The position numbers and the translations under genes are program-made. Shown one piece after another: positions 34,913-47,027 of a stretch of 64,000 nucleotides of DNA. Every line of letters begins with the position of its first letter. Positions within the stretch are counted from its first letter, which is position 1. The notes under the pieces are model-generated. The model ran no database searches, was not told where the DNA came from, and saw nothing but the letters and a program-made list of their open reading frames with translations. The stretch spans positions 30,877,106 to 30,941,105 of the forward strand of contig NC_092100.1 in the NCBI RefSeq assembly GCF_045679555.1, in the 5' to 3' direction. This DNA is from Salvelinus alpinus (taxonomy: Eukaryota > Chordata > Actinopteri > Salmoniformes > Salmonidae).

Positions 34913-35115
34913 CGTCCAGCCGGCAGGACCTGGGCCGCTCACCAGTGGACAGCCTCAGCTCCTCCTGCAGCTCATACGATGGCAGCGACCGCGAGGACCA
35001 CCGGCCAGACTTCCACTCCTCCTCCATGGGGCTGGGCAGACCCCCAACCGGCACCGACGACAACAGGGCGAGCCCTTCTGTCAAGCGCATGCGCATGGAC
35101 ACCTGGGTGACATAG
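34719..35115 (+). CDS. mef2a: mef2a terminal coding exon with Gln tract and NLS
   Basis: The acceptor is ttctctcacag and the frame ends at TAG (35113-35115). It encodes [13 protein letters not shown], the sumoylation/phosphorylation switch IKSEPISP, a His/Arg-interrupted Gln tract of 25 codons, [20 protein letters not shown], and the C-terminal signal [12 protein letters not shown] that places MEF2A in the nucleus. The Pro-rich stretch that follows the Gln tract in mammals is absent. Confidence 0.95.
34837..34911 (+). repeat. CAG trinucleotide tract in mef2a
   Basis: There are 25 codons: six Gln, Arg-His, six Gln, His, ten Gln. Most are pure CAG, so length variation is likely. The repeat is open in all three forward frames (polyQ, polyS, polyA), which creates spurious overlapping ORFs. 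Confidence 0.9.
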
Positions 35116-38100
35116 AGCCACCTGGTCAAGCCTCCATTCACCAGCTAGTCAGAGGGAGGGAGGGAGGGGGTAGACTTGGGGGAGAGATGGATGGGGTAGG
35201 AAAGGTCCTTATAGTTATCATTATAATATTATTATTTAACTCCATTTCATTTTGTAAGAAGGAGAATGGCAAATACAATTAAAGGACATATCTAAATGAA
35301 ATACGTCTCACATGAATAAGAAGAGTATTCAAGTAGTTGGACTGATTTATGTACACAAACAGACGTTATCAGGTACTGGGTGCAATCAGATTATGTTTGC
35401 AGGAGTCCGATGTTCAAAGAAAAAGAAAATGAAACAATCTAGTTTATTGTAGTCACTGGTCTAGTCTGGCACTTACTTGTAGTTGCTGTTTTTGCTGTTG
35501 TGGTTGCAAGTTGCAAACAATCAAAAGAAATTCAGAGTGTTGCCTACTGGCTGAGGGCCCCTGCTTGTGGCGTCCACTGTTAGAGCTCAAGTTTCACAAC
35601 ATGATGGTGTAACCGCATACACCTTTAAGCTCATACAATGTTGACTCAATTTGTCTCTTCTATTAAGTTATTAAATCAAATCGATGTGAAATCTAATTTT
35701 AAAACAAAATCGACCTCAGAGACACTACAACATAGTTGTTTTTAATTTGAAAGAGGTAGAATTTCTCTCGTGGGGTTTGAGACAGGAAAAACTATCATGT
35801 ATGGGAAGGACATGGCTCAGAGTCATGTGATTAGTTCTAAAAGAGAGGAAAAGTATATTGCAATAATAACATATTCATTTTATAATCTGATATGGGAAAT
35901 TAAGATAATGGGAAATCGTCCAGTTGAACTGGTAGCATAGTAATAGTAAGAAATATTCTCATTGCTCCAACAATTCATTGGTAATGTAAGCCAAAGCTGT
36001 ACTGTATGTTTATTTCTGTTATTTTGTAGCTATGTTTTCCTAGCAATTTTCTCAAAAACAATTGTTTTTCTTAGCTATGTTTTTACTGTGCTCTGTTACA
36101 ACCAATATGAAGACATGCAAGCCAGATCTTGAATCAATATCTAAAGCCATGAACAGTTGCTGTTCTGTTTGTAAAATTCTAAATTTGAGCCAAATGTTTT
36201 CTTTTGTTATGTAAATAGCAACTTTAATATTTATCACCTTGGTGTAGCTAAGTACGTATGTATTGTACCATCACCAGATTCAAGAAAAAGGTATATTTTT
36301 GTGGATTACTGCCATGTTTACCCAGCGAGATCCTTATTAAGTAGAGTATTCACTGGTTAATATTTACTATTTTGTTAATTATACTGTGCTTTCTTAAAAA
36401 TTTTGTTATTACCGTTTTAAATCAGTGGATTTATTTCCAGAGTCGTTTTTTGGGTCATTTTCCCTTTAATAGTGGTGAATGTCTGTCCCTAGGAAATTGT
36501 AATAACAGTGCTGTGAGGTTAAAGTTCCTGTATACCGTATGTTGTGAAGGAAAATCGCAATGCGAAGGATAACATGGTTCCTTCTATTGTGTTAACTATT
36601 TACCTGCAGCTGCTGGATACTCTGCCAACTTTCAAACCCAAGGTCCCATCTCAGCATTGAAAAACCGCCCATTGTGATTGTGCTTAGCTCAATCGAAAGA
36701 CATGCCATTTCATGAACCATGCCAATAAACCTATTTATGGTTAATTAAATTGTCCATTGATAGATCACACTGGTGAATTTTTTCACACTGAGTAAACTAA
36801 GTTACAAACGTTGTAAATATCATAGCCTAAATGTACATCTCAGTCATGATTATGTATAAAATGTATCCATTTTATAAATTGGCACAGTAAAATATCCTTT
36901 GTAAATGCCCCATCACTAGTAGGAAATGAATAATCCAGAAATCATGATGACATAAACAGGGTGTGGTACTGGTGAGGGGAAACAGCCATTTGCTGTTTCA
37001 CTGTTGTATGTTTGCCTGTGTGAGCATATCAGACCATGCAGAGGCATTTAGGTCATTGTCTGTTACAGGTGGCCCTGGTTTCATTAGAACCAATCCTCAC
37101 AGTGGCAAAGTGGCAGAGAATTCAGCAGCTTAAACATAGTAGAGACAATGCAACTGAATTGACTTGATCTCACACTGCCGGATTGCACACATTTGTATGA
37201 GAATTGTGTTGTACAAAAGGAGTCTCTCTTTATATTTGCTATATTTTCCCTTGTGTGTTTCTTCTCCATGCCTACCTCCACCCCTTTCATCTGATCCATA
37301 GCAGTTGGCTATAAGCCAATAGTGATATATGTAGTTTACAACTCATACTCTGTCCAGATGGGACCCCAACAAAATGTGACTTAAAGGGTCCAGTCTACTA
37401 TTAGATGTTATTGCAAGTCCCATATAGTCACCCTCAGTACTAGAATGAAGATTTGCGGATATGATGAAGTAGGAACTATGTGCTTAGGGCCGACAGGGCC
37501 TGAGCAGATGAAAATATGACTGTTAACCTTTAGTCCTTAAGTGCCACTGTGTGAGGGAGCTTGATAGGCAGTTGCACATCAATTTGAAATCATGTAAACC
37601 TTTTTGAACACACATTGTTTTCCTCAGTCTCGATCAATTCAGAAATATTTAGAAACACAACATAACTTATTAATATCAAATTTAACATTTCAGGTTACAG
37701 AATAGCAATAATACCATTACACTCTTCTTAAAAGGCAGTAGCAGTCTTTTTTTATAACTTCATCACACAATTACATGCACACTTTAGCACTTGATAGGAT
37801 ATCAGGGAATTTTTCTAGGTTCACTCTTTATATGCACGGTTAGAAAATAGCCTTATCCCAAAGAATTACTCATGTTATACATCAAGAAAAGCCTCACAAA
37901 GCTCCAAACGTGCACTCCTACAGCTAAAGAAGCTGACATACATTACAGTACATAGACTGGATAATCTTGCCCACCCTGCACTCCCCTGAAATCAGATTCA
38001 CACAAGGAATGTATTGAGAATGTAAAGGGATAGACTTGCTCTTTTGGTCCATGTGCTGTGTAAAAACATGCACAACTATTGAATGTGAAAGAACAGGATT

Positions 38101-38415
38101 TAAGGAGACAACAGAACTTTGTTTGAAGTACTTTCTTCACTTTGCTTTGCAAGAGTAAGCCTACACTGCTTTGCTTTATGGCTTTTACAAAACAGAACTA
38201 TGTGTTTGGTAATTGTTGTAGTTAATAGTTCACTTAAAGAAGCTGTTTGCGGTTTGGATGCTCAAACCGTTTGGCGGCACAAGCTGGACTTTGTTGCCAT
38301 GAATGAAACAAACTGTTTCAAAATCAAGAGAGAATTTTAAGTTCATCTGCATTTTATTTCCCTTGAATGTGTTGTTTTATCTTCATTATACAATAAATAT
38401 TCTAGTGAACTTTTT
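35116..38415 (+). other. mef2a: Probable mef2a 3' UTR
   Basis: No transposon ends or coding signal are recognised, unlike most of the window, as expected for a conserved long UTR. Candidate poly(A) signals are ATTAAA at 35278, AATAAA at 36724 and AATAAA at 38392, the last followed by a GT-rich stretch. The true end cannot be fixed without transcript data. Confidence 0.55.
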
Positions 38416-38837
38416 ATTGAATGACTAAGATACCAAGCTAGAGATTGTTGTACACATTTGTATTCTACATTCACTAAAAGTAAAACTATTGGCTTTTACT
38501 GTGTATTTTAGGTTCTCTCACTCATCCTGTATGAAATGAAGTGAACAACTCCCTTACCTAGATTTTGTCCACCTGTGAAGTCCCAAACAATAGAGACTGT
38601 CAGCTTTATTAAACACCTAAATGTATGCTTGAACACTAACTCTATGTGCCTTCATATGGGAGTGATGGAGAGGAAAGTGTCCTAATTATTTACATGCATC
38701 ATTTTATGTTCACAAAAGGTCAGCACAAGTTGGCTCTCATAATACAGAAGTGCAGGAAGTGCGTTTTCAAACCGAATAGTTCACAATGTCATTGATCTTT
38801 TTGGAAAACCTTCATGCAGACACTACAGGCTATTATA
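38416..38837. other. Intergenic, nothing recognised
   Basis: Unique-looking AT-rich DNA lies between the last candidate poly(A) signal of mef2a and a MITE. Confidence 0.5.
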
Positions 38838-39251
38838 CATTGAGTATACAACACCTTAAAAACACCTGCTCTTTCCATGACATAGACTGACCAGGTGACA
38901 GCTATGATTCCTTATTGATGTCACTTGTTAAATCCACTTCAAGGGGAGGAGACGGGTTAAAGAAGGATTTGAGACAATTGAGAAATGGATTGTGCGTGTT
39001 TGCCATTCAGAGGGTGAATGGGCAAGACAAAATATTTAAGTGCCTTTGAACTGGGTAGGGTAGCAGGTGCCAGGCGTACTGGTTTGTGACAAGAACTGCA
39101 AACATTGTAGTCAACATGGGCCAGCATCCCTGTGGAACGCTCAACACCTTGTACAGTCCATGCCCCGACAAATTGAGGCTGTTCTGAGGGCAAAGGTGGG
39201 GGTTCAACTCAATATTAAGAAAGGTGTTCCTAATGTTTCGTATACTCACTG
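38838..39251. mobile_element. Non-autonomous Tc1/mariner-type MITE
   Basis: Termini CATTGAGTATACAACACCTT and the complement of gtttcgtatactcactg are inverted repeats. TA flanks both ends (38836-38837, 39252-39253). It is 414 bp with no intact transposase. Internal motifs (ccattcagagggtgaatggg, tggaacgctcaacaccttgt) suggest an internally deleted Tc1 parent. Confidence 0.8.
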
Positions 39252-39253
39252 TA

Positions 39254-40164
39254 CACACAGGCAGGAATGTTGAACTACAGTTGTGCAGTACCAATGCTTA
39301 CTGGCAGGTGAATGTGAAAAATATTCTGGAACTCCTGCATAGCCTGACCATAATCGATACATTTATTAGCCATCATATGCTAACTTTAATACTACCAGTA
39401 AAATAGGAGGACCCTACTGTCAGGGTGTGTGAAGCATAAATAGTCAGATGGAATCAGGTGCAACATGCTGTTGTATATTTACAGGTTTTGGGCTAGAAGG
39501 TAAGCTGGATCCACAAGTATTTACAAGACATTGATGAACTCTGTCCTACGTAGACTTTCAAAATAACAAAGAATAATCGAAATAGCCAATAACTGAAACG
39601 ATGACTGGCTTCTGCAGAGTGCCTCCAAACTAGGCAGATCGCCTATAACTGAACAGGTAGGCTATTTCATCAATAATATGTAATCCTATAATCAATATTT
39701 CTCTAAAGCCAATATACCAAATAGCCAATACATTTCACAATATCAGGATATACCCTGTAAAATCACAAGCATTCAATGGATAAAGATATTAGGAAAACAC
39801 CCCACAACATAGCTCAAAGGCCGGCAGATGGCGATATTGAGTCGTTTCATCTTACCATACAAAGTTAATGTTAGTAACTGGCTATAGACTCATATCCCCC
39901 GTGAACTGGTTTGCAAATTCAGCATTCTCCATTCAGGCTGCAAAGGCGTCGATGTCCTCCTTAATTCGATTTAATGGCGAGAAGGCAGAAGAAAACTTGG
40001 AAAATATGCATACATTTTTATGAAACACCATTTTCCACCACAGAGTACGAGTGTATAGGCAGCTGCATAAATTCCTTTTCTACGATAAGATGAAATGACT
40101 CAATATCACCATCTGCCAGCCTTTGGGCTAGAAAGTGAGTTGGCAGCAGGTCGGTGATACAATG
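39254..40164. other. Intergenic with a fold-back segment
   Basis: No gene was recognised. Two inverted arms of about 39 bp lie at 39815-39853 and 40086-40125. A short direct repeat (tttgggctagaa) occurs near 39486 and 40122. Confidence 0.5.
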
Positions 40165-40734
40165 CAGTGGTGTAAAGTTAAGTAAAAATACTTTAAAGTA
40201 CTACTTAAGTATTTTTGGGGGGTATCTGTACTTTACTATTTATATTTTTGACAACTTTTACTTCACTACATTCCTATAGAAAATATTGTACTTTTTACTC
40301 CATACATTTTCCCTGACAACCAAAAGTAATTGTTACATTTTGAATGCTTAGCAAGACCGGAAAATTGTGAAATTCACGCACTTATCAAGAGAACACATGG
40401 TCATCCCTACTGCTTATGGTCTGGCGGATACACCAAACACAAATGCATATTTTGTAAATAATGTCTGAGTGTTGGAGTGTGCCCCTGGCTATCCGTACAT
40501 TTTGTAAATGAGAAAATTATGCCGTCTGCTTTGCTTAATATATGGATTTTTACTTTTGATACTTAAGTATATTTTAGCAATTACATTTACTTTTAATAGT
40601 TAAGTATATTTAAAACCAAATACTTTTAGACTTTTTCTCAAGTAGTATTTTACTGGGTGACTTTCACTTTTACTTGAGTAACTTTCTATTAAGGTATCTA
40701 TAAGTATGACAATTGGGTACTTTTTCCACCACTG
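40165..40734. mobile_element. Non-autonomous hAT-like element
   Basis: The ends are CAGTGGTGTAAAGTTAAGTA and the complement of gggtactttttccaccactg. The interior is full of ACTTAAGTA/TACTTTTACTT motifs, and there is no ORF. A matching 8-bp duplication was not found, so the superfamily call rests on the termini. Confidence 0.6.
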
Positions 40735-40860
40735 ATTAATAAAATAAATGTATTCACATGCCATTGTGTAATAACTGTGGGACATATCAACAGGAATATG
40801 TGCTTGTAATCGTTGGAAATATGAAACATTTTCAATCTTAAAAAACTACACACACTATAT

Positions 40861-41055
40861 CAGGGGTACGCAACCCTGTCCTGGAGTGCCGCAGGTACTG
40901 CAGGATTTTGTTCAAACTAGGCACAACACCGGACCGACTGAGCTAATTGATTAGTTCAGTTATTGCCTAAATTCAACACACCTGGTCTTCCAGGTTGGTT
41001 AAATCAAAAACATGAAGCGCCTGCAGCACTTCAGGACCAGGGTTACCTACCCCTG
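40861..41055. mobile_element. hAT-like MITE
   Basis: Inverted ends CAGGGGTACGCAACCCTGTC and the complement of ccagggttacctacccctg bound 195 bp. The flanks cactatat (40853-40860) and cactaaat (41056-41063) agree at seven of eight positions, which fits an old 8-bp hAT duplication. Confidence 0.7.
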
Positions 41056-41070
41056 CACTAAATATACTAA

Positions 41071-41632
41071 AGTAAAGTATGTGGACACCCCTTCAAAGTA
41101 ATGGATTCAGCTATTTGTGTTGTTGACAGGTGTATAACATCAAGCACACCGCCATGCAATCTCCATAGACAAACATTGGTAGTAGAATGGCATTATTGAA
41201 GAGCTCAGCAACTTTCAACGTGGCACCGTCATAGGATGCCACCTTTTCAACAAGTCAGTTCATCAAATTTCTGCCCTGCTACTTCTGCCCTGGTCAACTG
41301 TAAGTGATGTTATTGTGAAGTGGAAACGTCTAGGAGCAATAACAGCTCAGCCGCGAAGTGGTAGGCCTCACAAGCTCACAGAACAGGACCGCCGAGTGCT
41401 GAAGTGCGTAAAAATCGTCTGTCCTCGGTTGCAACACTCACTACCAAGTTCCAAACTGCTTCTGGAAGCAACATCAGCTGTCCGTCGGGAGAACTGTCCG
41501 TCGGGAGCTTCATGAAATGGGGTTCCATGGCCGAGCAGCCACACACAAGCCTAAGGTCCCAATGCGCAGTGCCAAGCGTCGACTGGAATGGTGTAAAGAT
41601 TGCCACCATTGGACTCTGGAGCAAAAAAACAA
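41071..41632 (+). mobile_element. Truncated Tc1-like transposon (5' part)
   Basis: It starts with an aaagtatgtggacacccc terminus and continues through a helix-turn-helix coding region in broken frames (SVSDVIVKWKRLGAITAQPR-like, 41315-41515; then LRRELHEMG-like). It ends near 41632 without any catalytic domain. Confidence 0.7.
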
Positions 41633-41766
41633 TAAGCCCTAAGACCTAAGTAAAGGGCTTTCCAGACAAGAAGTGGCAGCAGAGTTTCCCATTCATTCTC
41701 AATTAAGATAGGCGGAGGCGGAATTCTACCCAGACGGAGAGGTCAGCGGTGCTCAGTCAGTGGACT

Positions 41767-41915
41767 GCCATCAGACAATAATATGGTGTAAATAAGGATG
41801 TCCTTTGTGAAGGTACTTAGAAATACATGCTCTTGCTTCCAGACAGGTTTGACGAATGGTGGAGAGCAACCACAGGGTCAAACAGGCCACACCAGTCCCA
41901 GGTTTCCATATAGCG
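41767..41915 (+). repeat. Unclassified dispersed repeat, copy 1
   Basis: It matches, in inverted orientation and with about one change in five, the segment 46880-47027. Shared words include aaatacatgctcttgcttc, agacaggtttgacga and aaacaggccacaccag. No family name can be given. Confidence 0.6.
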
Positions 41916-42044
41916 ATAAGAGTGTTTTAATGATGCATATTTCCCATGCATTGAAGATGATGCACTTAGCGACCGTTCTTGCTATGTTACGTTGGAGCAT
42001 ATGTCTATACGCCCCATTATCTGTGTATTAGAGATGTCGACGTA

Positions 42045-42345
42045 GATTATTTGTAGTTTTTTTATGGAATCTTTATTTAACTAGGCAAGTCAGTTAAGAA
42101 CACATTCTTAATTACAATGACGGCCTACCAAAAGGCAAAAGGCCTCCTGCGGGGACGGGGGCTTGGATTAAAAATAGAATAAAAAATATATATAAATATA
42201 GGACAAAACACACATCACGACGAGAGACAACACTACATAAAGAGAGACCTAAGACAACATAACAAGGCAGCAACACAACATAACAACAACATGGTAGCAA
42301 CACATAATGGTAGCGGCACAAAACATAGTACAAACATTATTGGGC
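42045..42345 (-). mobile_element. LINE 3' end (RSg-1-like), reverse
   Basis: On the minus strand it ends in aacttgcctagttaaataaag-like sequence, preceded by gcaggaggccttttgccttt and a long T/GTTGTG-rich 3' UTR. The terminal about 60 bp is shared with the SINE tails in this window. Confidence 0.6.
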
Positions 42346-42360
42346 ACAGACAACAGCAAG

Positions 42361-43376
42361 AAGATAGAGACAACAATACATCACTGAAGTAACTGGCTAT
42401 AGACTCCAGAACACTGAACTCTAGTGCTCCACTAGTGCATGTTTTTGGGGTTCAGTGTTCTGGGCCACCTGTGCATGGTACTGGAAGAGGTCCAGTGTGC
42501 ATGTGTAAAGTAACCAGGCAGGATTTTGGACTGTTTGAGATAGAGGGCAACAGGCCACCTGCAACAGGGGCTTGCCCACTCTGGGCCCCAAGTCCTCGCT
42601 TTTAACTGGTTGCCAAGCTGGGGCTTCTTTCATGTGTGCCTGAGCTCTAAGACATTGGCAAATATTGAACAAGGCTTGGTCCAGACTCAAATGCATCGGT
42701 TGTCACAGAGTCACCACTGTTATGCAGAGAAGATCAGTGTGTGAGCATCGCTAGGCCTGTTATATTAACATCCGTGTGTGGACAAAGCTATTGTTGATTC
42801 TCAGCAAACATAAATGCTCACTTTTGATGAGCTTAGGCTTTACCATGTTGCACTGTAAACAAATGGAGATGAATGAAAGAAACAGAGCCTGGATATGTTT
42901 TCTACAGACAAGTGATGCAGTGATTGGATGTTAGTGCTGGAGATCAGTAGTACTAGATCACAGCCATAGCCAGCATTCTTTACTCAGACTCCATGACTCA
43001 GAATCCATCTGTATCATATTGTTTGCCCAATAATAATATGTACATCAAAGCATTCCTGTGTATGTACTTTCCTTTTAATTTCTGTGGCTACAGAATGTAC
43101 AAATGTTAGACATACTGTACAGTAACTCATCTTTTGGGTCCATTAGTGACCTGCTGTTCCTTTGTTTTGAAGCACTTCCATAACTTGAGGATTTCCGTGT
43201 CCACACTGTAGGCCTGTTTGTTTGCTCAACAAATGATCTCTATTTATTTAAAGTGGCGAATGATCGTCATTGTGCCTTTACTTTACCTTTGTAAATGGTC
43301 TGTGAAGAATAGTAACGACTAGCCCAACAATTTACTCTTAAGGAGTGTAGGCGAGCCTACCGTTACGTCTTAAGAT
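42361..43376. other. Intergenic, nothing recognised
   Basis: No ORF with homology and no element ends were seen. Confidence 0.5.
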
Positions 43377-44100
43377 TGTTACGTTCCCCAATAAGAAACC
43401 CAAAATATCACTCCTCAACAGCAAAAGGTAACTAACAAATGAGCCACTGACAACCAGAAGGAAACAGGTGGGTTTATAAAATGTGTTCCGAAAGGCATCC
43501 ATGGGGGTTCCTCCTGACTGGGTGCTGGCAAAGCAACCTCGAGTAGGATCTTAAACACCATGGACGCCCACTCGCTTTATCAGACAAACTAAAGGAAAAG
43601 AAAACCCACAACAGGTAAGGGAGTGCAAATAAAACAGGTGAGACAAGATAAAAGGCTTGGTTTCACAACTTAGAGAGAGTGCTAAACAGCAGTCGTTCAA
43701 CAGCTCTCATGCCAACTAGAGCATTGGGTCTGCAGCTCTTAAATATCACCTGTTGTAACGATCGTTGTTGGAAGGATGGTCGGACCAAGATGCAGCGTGG
43801 GGTAGGTTAATCATTTTTATTTATGATAACCGGCACAAAACAAGAAAGAGTAACAAACTAAACGTACAGCTTTGTAGGGCGAAAAAGCAACAATACAAAA
43901 TCAAGATCCCACAACCACAGTGGGGAAAAGGCTGCCTAAATATGATCCCCACTCAGAGACAACGATGGACAGCTGCCTCTGATTGGGAACCATACCAGGC
44001 CAACATAGAAATACAAAAACTAGAGTACCCACCCTAGTCACACCCTGACCTAACCAAAATAGAGAATAAAAAGTCTCTCTAAGGTCAGGGCGTGAAAGTA

Positions 44101-44122
44101 CTACCCCCCCCCCCCCCCCCAA
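44101..44122 (-). promoter_or_regulatory. Long polypurine (C-run) tract beside the LTR
   Basis: About 19 consecutive C follow cta directly after the LTR end. On the minus strand this G run is in the position of the plus-strand primer. Confidence 0.55.
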
Positions 44123-44234
44123 AGGTGCGGACTCCAGCCGCAAAATCTGACTCTATGGGGGAGGGTCCGGGTGGGCATCTAGCCTCGGTTGCGGCTCCGG
44201 TTCGGGACGTAGACCCCGCTCCGCTCCCGCTTCC

Positions 44235-44780
44235 GTGGAACTGGACCGTGGATCGTCGCCGGAGGCTCCGGACCGTGGATCGTCGCCGAAGGCTCTGGAC
44301 CGTGGATCATCGCCGGAGGAACCGTACCGTGGATCGTCGCCGGAGACTCCGGACCGTGGATCGTCGCCGGAGACTCCGGAACGTGGATCGTCGCCAAAGG
44401 CTCCGGACCGTGGATCATCACCGGAGGAACCGTACCGTGGATCGTCGCCGGGGAATCCGGACCGTAGATTGTCGCCGGAGGCTCCGGACCGTGGATCATC
44501 GCCAGAGGAACCGGACCGTGGATCATCGCCGGGGACTCCGGACCGTAGATCGTCGCCGGAGGCTCCGGACTGGGAACCCTCGCTGAAGGCTAGGGACTGG
44601 GAACCCTCGCAGGAGGCTCCATACTAGGAACCCTCGCAGGAGGCTCTGGACTGGGAACCCTCACTGGAGGCTCTGGACTGGGAACCCTCGCAGGAGGCTC
44701 CGGACCATGGATCATCACTGGAGGCTCCGGGCCATGGATCATCACTGGAGGCTCCGGGCCATGGATCATCACTGGAGGAA
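44235..44780. repeat. Tandem repeat in the LTR element body
   Basis: Units resembling ccggaccgtggatcgtcgcc plus ggaggctc recur about twenty times. They change at about 44570 to variants with actgggaaccctcgcagg. Both strands stay open for more than 110 codons, so long ORFs here are not evidence for a protein. Confidence 0.75.
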
Positions 44781-45031
44781 CCATACCAGGCCAACATAGA
44801 AATACAAAAACTAGAGTACCCACCCTAGTCACACCCTGACCTAACCAAAATAGAGAATAAAAAGGCTCTCTAAGGTGAGGGTCTGACACCTGTGCCAGCA
44901 CCGGTGAAACTAACAACTGACTAACGAGGGGCCAGGTGCAACACATCCTGACCAACGAAAATGACTCCAGTCAGTGCAAGTCCACACCCAAATATAACCA
45001 ACCTCGAAATTGAAAACCAAAGCCTGTAACA

Positions 45032-46080
45032 ATGTTATTATGTTATTTTATTATGTTATTTTCAGAGGTAGACTTGCTCTGGCAGCCAAAGCAGCCATCA
45101 AACGTGATTCGATTATCAATTGCAATATGGTTCTAGAAACATAAAGCCCTTTACTTTCATATCACTTCAAAATCATTTCACAAATGCAAAACATGCACTT
45201 CCTGTACACTAGTGGATGCTCCTCAGAGGAGGAAGAGATGACCATCCTAGTCAGTGAATTTAAGAAGAAAAATAAATAGTGAAACATTAAAAAACTTTTT
45301 ATGAAACTATACTAAATCTATTCACGTCACCAAAAAAACAGATTAAAACACACTGTTTTGCAATAAAGGTCTATAGTAGCTCAACAGCACTCTCTAGGTT
45401 AGCTCCATGGTGTAGCCAAAGGACAGCTATTTTCTGTCCTCTGGGTACATAAACTTCAATACAGTACCTAGGAGGCTCATGGTTCTCACTCCCTTCTATA
45501 GACTTACACAGTAATTGAGACGACTTCCGAAGGACGTCCTCCAACCCATCAGAGCTCTTGCAGCATAAACTGACATGTTGTCCATCCAATCAAAGGATCA
45601 GACAATGAATCTAGTATAATTATAAGTATAAGCTACCGCTAGCTAGCACTGCAGTGCATAAAGTGTTTTGAGTAGTTAACTCAAAGAGAGAAACACAATA
45701 GTTGAACAGTTTTGAACAAATACATTTCTTACATTTTTTGGGAGAAGCAGCAGAGATAGCTAGCTATATTTTGTTGTATTCTTTTCTTCTTCGTTTACCT
45801 TTCACTTGCTAGTGCAGCTAATTTAGTCTACTCAATAACCGGACACAAACAGAGATTAATGCTATTTTGTGTGCTCGAACAGCCGAAAGAACCCTCACCG
45901 AAGTCCAAAACTAACAAATTATTCTGAACTGTTTTGGCTCGGAAGAATGCGGATGCTTTTAGCAGTACAATCTTCACTAGCATACAGATTATGGCTAAAG
46001 AACTAGTGGAGGAATGTACATAAGCACATACCTTAAAGGTTATAGAAATCATACCTTGTGGTAAATAAGAACTCATGTGT
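45032..46080. repeat. Unclassified interspersed repeat region
   Basis: The AT-rich stretch from about 45190 contains gctcctcagaggaggaagag, cacagtaattgagacgact and agctagctat motifs and looks like an old repeat. No termini could be fixed. It includes one copy of a 139-bp direct repeat (45694-45832). Confidence 0.35.
45694..45832 (+). repeat. 139-bp direct repeat, copy 1
   Basis: It is almost identical to 46233-46371, with a few substitutions and no net indel. It begins cacaatagttgaacag and ends ctaatttagtctact. Confidence 0.85.
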
Positions 46081-46232
46081 AAGCAGTTACAACAAATTAC
46101 AAATCTCTATATATATACAAATTGCTGGACATGAGGCCGCCACGTGCAAATCAATTGGCTAGCAAAAATACCAAGTCGGTGTGTTAAAGTAAAAAACGAC
46201 ATAACACAATATGCATTATGATAAGGTACACA

Positions 46233-46371
46233 CACAATAGTTGAACAGTTTTGAACAAATACATTTCTTAAATTTTTTGGGAGAAGCAGCAGAGATAGCT
46301 AGCTATATTTTGTTGTATTTTTTTCTTCTTCGTTTACCTTTCACTTGCTAGTGCAGCTAATTTAGTCTACT
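46233..46371 (+). repeat. 139-bp direct repeat, copy 2
   Basis: It is the second copy of 45694-45832, 539 bp downstream in the same orientation. Confidence 0.85.
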
Positions 46372-46879
46372 TTGTTGCATGAACACAAACGTGTACAAAG
46401 TTATTGTAAGTAAGGAAATAACAAAGGCAATGTTGGCACCAGGGTAAAATTCCCTGCTGCTTTCAACAAGTTAGGGCAGGTTCTGCCGCAGAATATGCAC
46501 ATTTCTGCATATGCAGAAACAGGTGAGTGACGTAGCACCCAAAATGGCAGGGAATATTGTACGCTAACCCTAACCCTATAAAGATGTGTAATAATTTAAC
46601 CTTTTGTTTTTTGAAAACGATGCCTCCCTGGTATGAAAGATACATTCCTTATGTTTCCAAAACCGTACCACAGGAACACACAATGTGTGTTCAGATCGAC
46701 TGTCGGAGCTCTTAACAAAAATTCCCCGGTAAGAAGATACCTTCATCAATATGCGCTAAAGGTAGTTTGCATCTATGAATGGGGTAAGTAAAGACATACA
46801 AGCTAGTTCACCACTTAAACCTGCTGTTGGTGGACAGGAAGCATTACCTTGTGATGAAACTCACCTGGTTGGGCCATGA
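46372..46879. other. Intergenic, nothing recognised
   Basis: Only a two-unit CTAACC repeat at 46563-46575 and AT-rich sequence were noted. Confidence 0.45.
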
Positions 46880-47027
46880 ACATTAAAAGGGTGGAACTGG
46901 TGTGGCCTGTTTGGCGTTGTTGTTTCTCTCCACCAATCGTCAAACCTGTCTTGAAGCAAGAGCATGTATTTATAAGTTCCTTCACAAGTGACTTCCTCAT
47001 TTTCACCATACTGTTGTCTGATGACTG
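46880..47027 (-). repeat. Unclassified dispersed repeat, copy 2
   Basis: It is the inverted partner of 41767-41915. Confidence 0.6.

Larger units (their letters stand above)
43754..44888 (-). mobile_element. Deleted LTR retrotransposon related to the tandem array
   Basis: One nearly full LTR (43754-44099, TGTAACGATCG start) is followed by a long C run (polypurine tract on the minus strand) and a body remnant made of a tandem repeat of about 27-30 bp (44235-44780). Only the last about 107 bp of the second LTR remain (44782-44888). A 5-bp duplication CCTGT flanks it (43749-43753 and 44889-44893). The LTR shares the array's palindrome (actcagagac...cctctgattg). No gag or pol is recognisable. 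Confidence 0.8.
43377..45031. mobile_element. Possible older LTR hosting a younger LTR element
   Basis: TGTTACGTTCCCC at the left and GCCTGTAACA at the right give TG...CA ends around about 515 bp once the nested element 43754-44888 is removed. No target duplication is visible, so this is tentative. Confidence 0.3.

Noticed and set aside
34620..35282. 220-codon and 129-codon frames overlapping the last mef2a exon
   Set aside because: They exist because the CAG tract is open in all frames; only the frame with the MEF2A motifs is supported by splicing phase.
44092..44627. Long ORFs on both strands of the tandem repeat near 44.3 kb
   Set aside because: They are by-products of a tandem repeat in a deleted LTR element, and no start or domain supports a protein.
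46563..46575. CTAACCCTAACCCT telomere-like motif
   Set aside because: There are only two repeat units, within AT-rich intergenic DNA; this is expected by chance.
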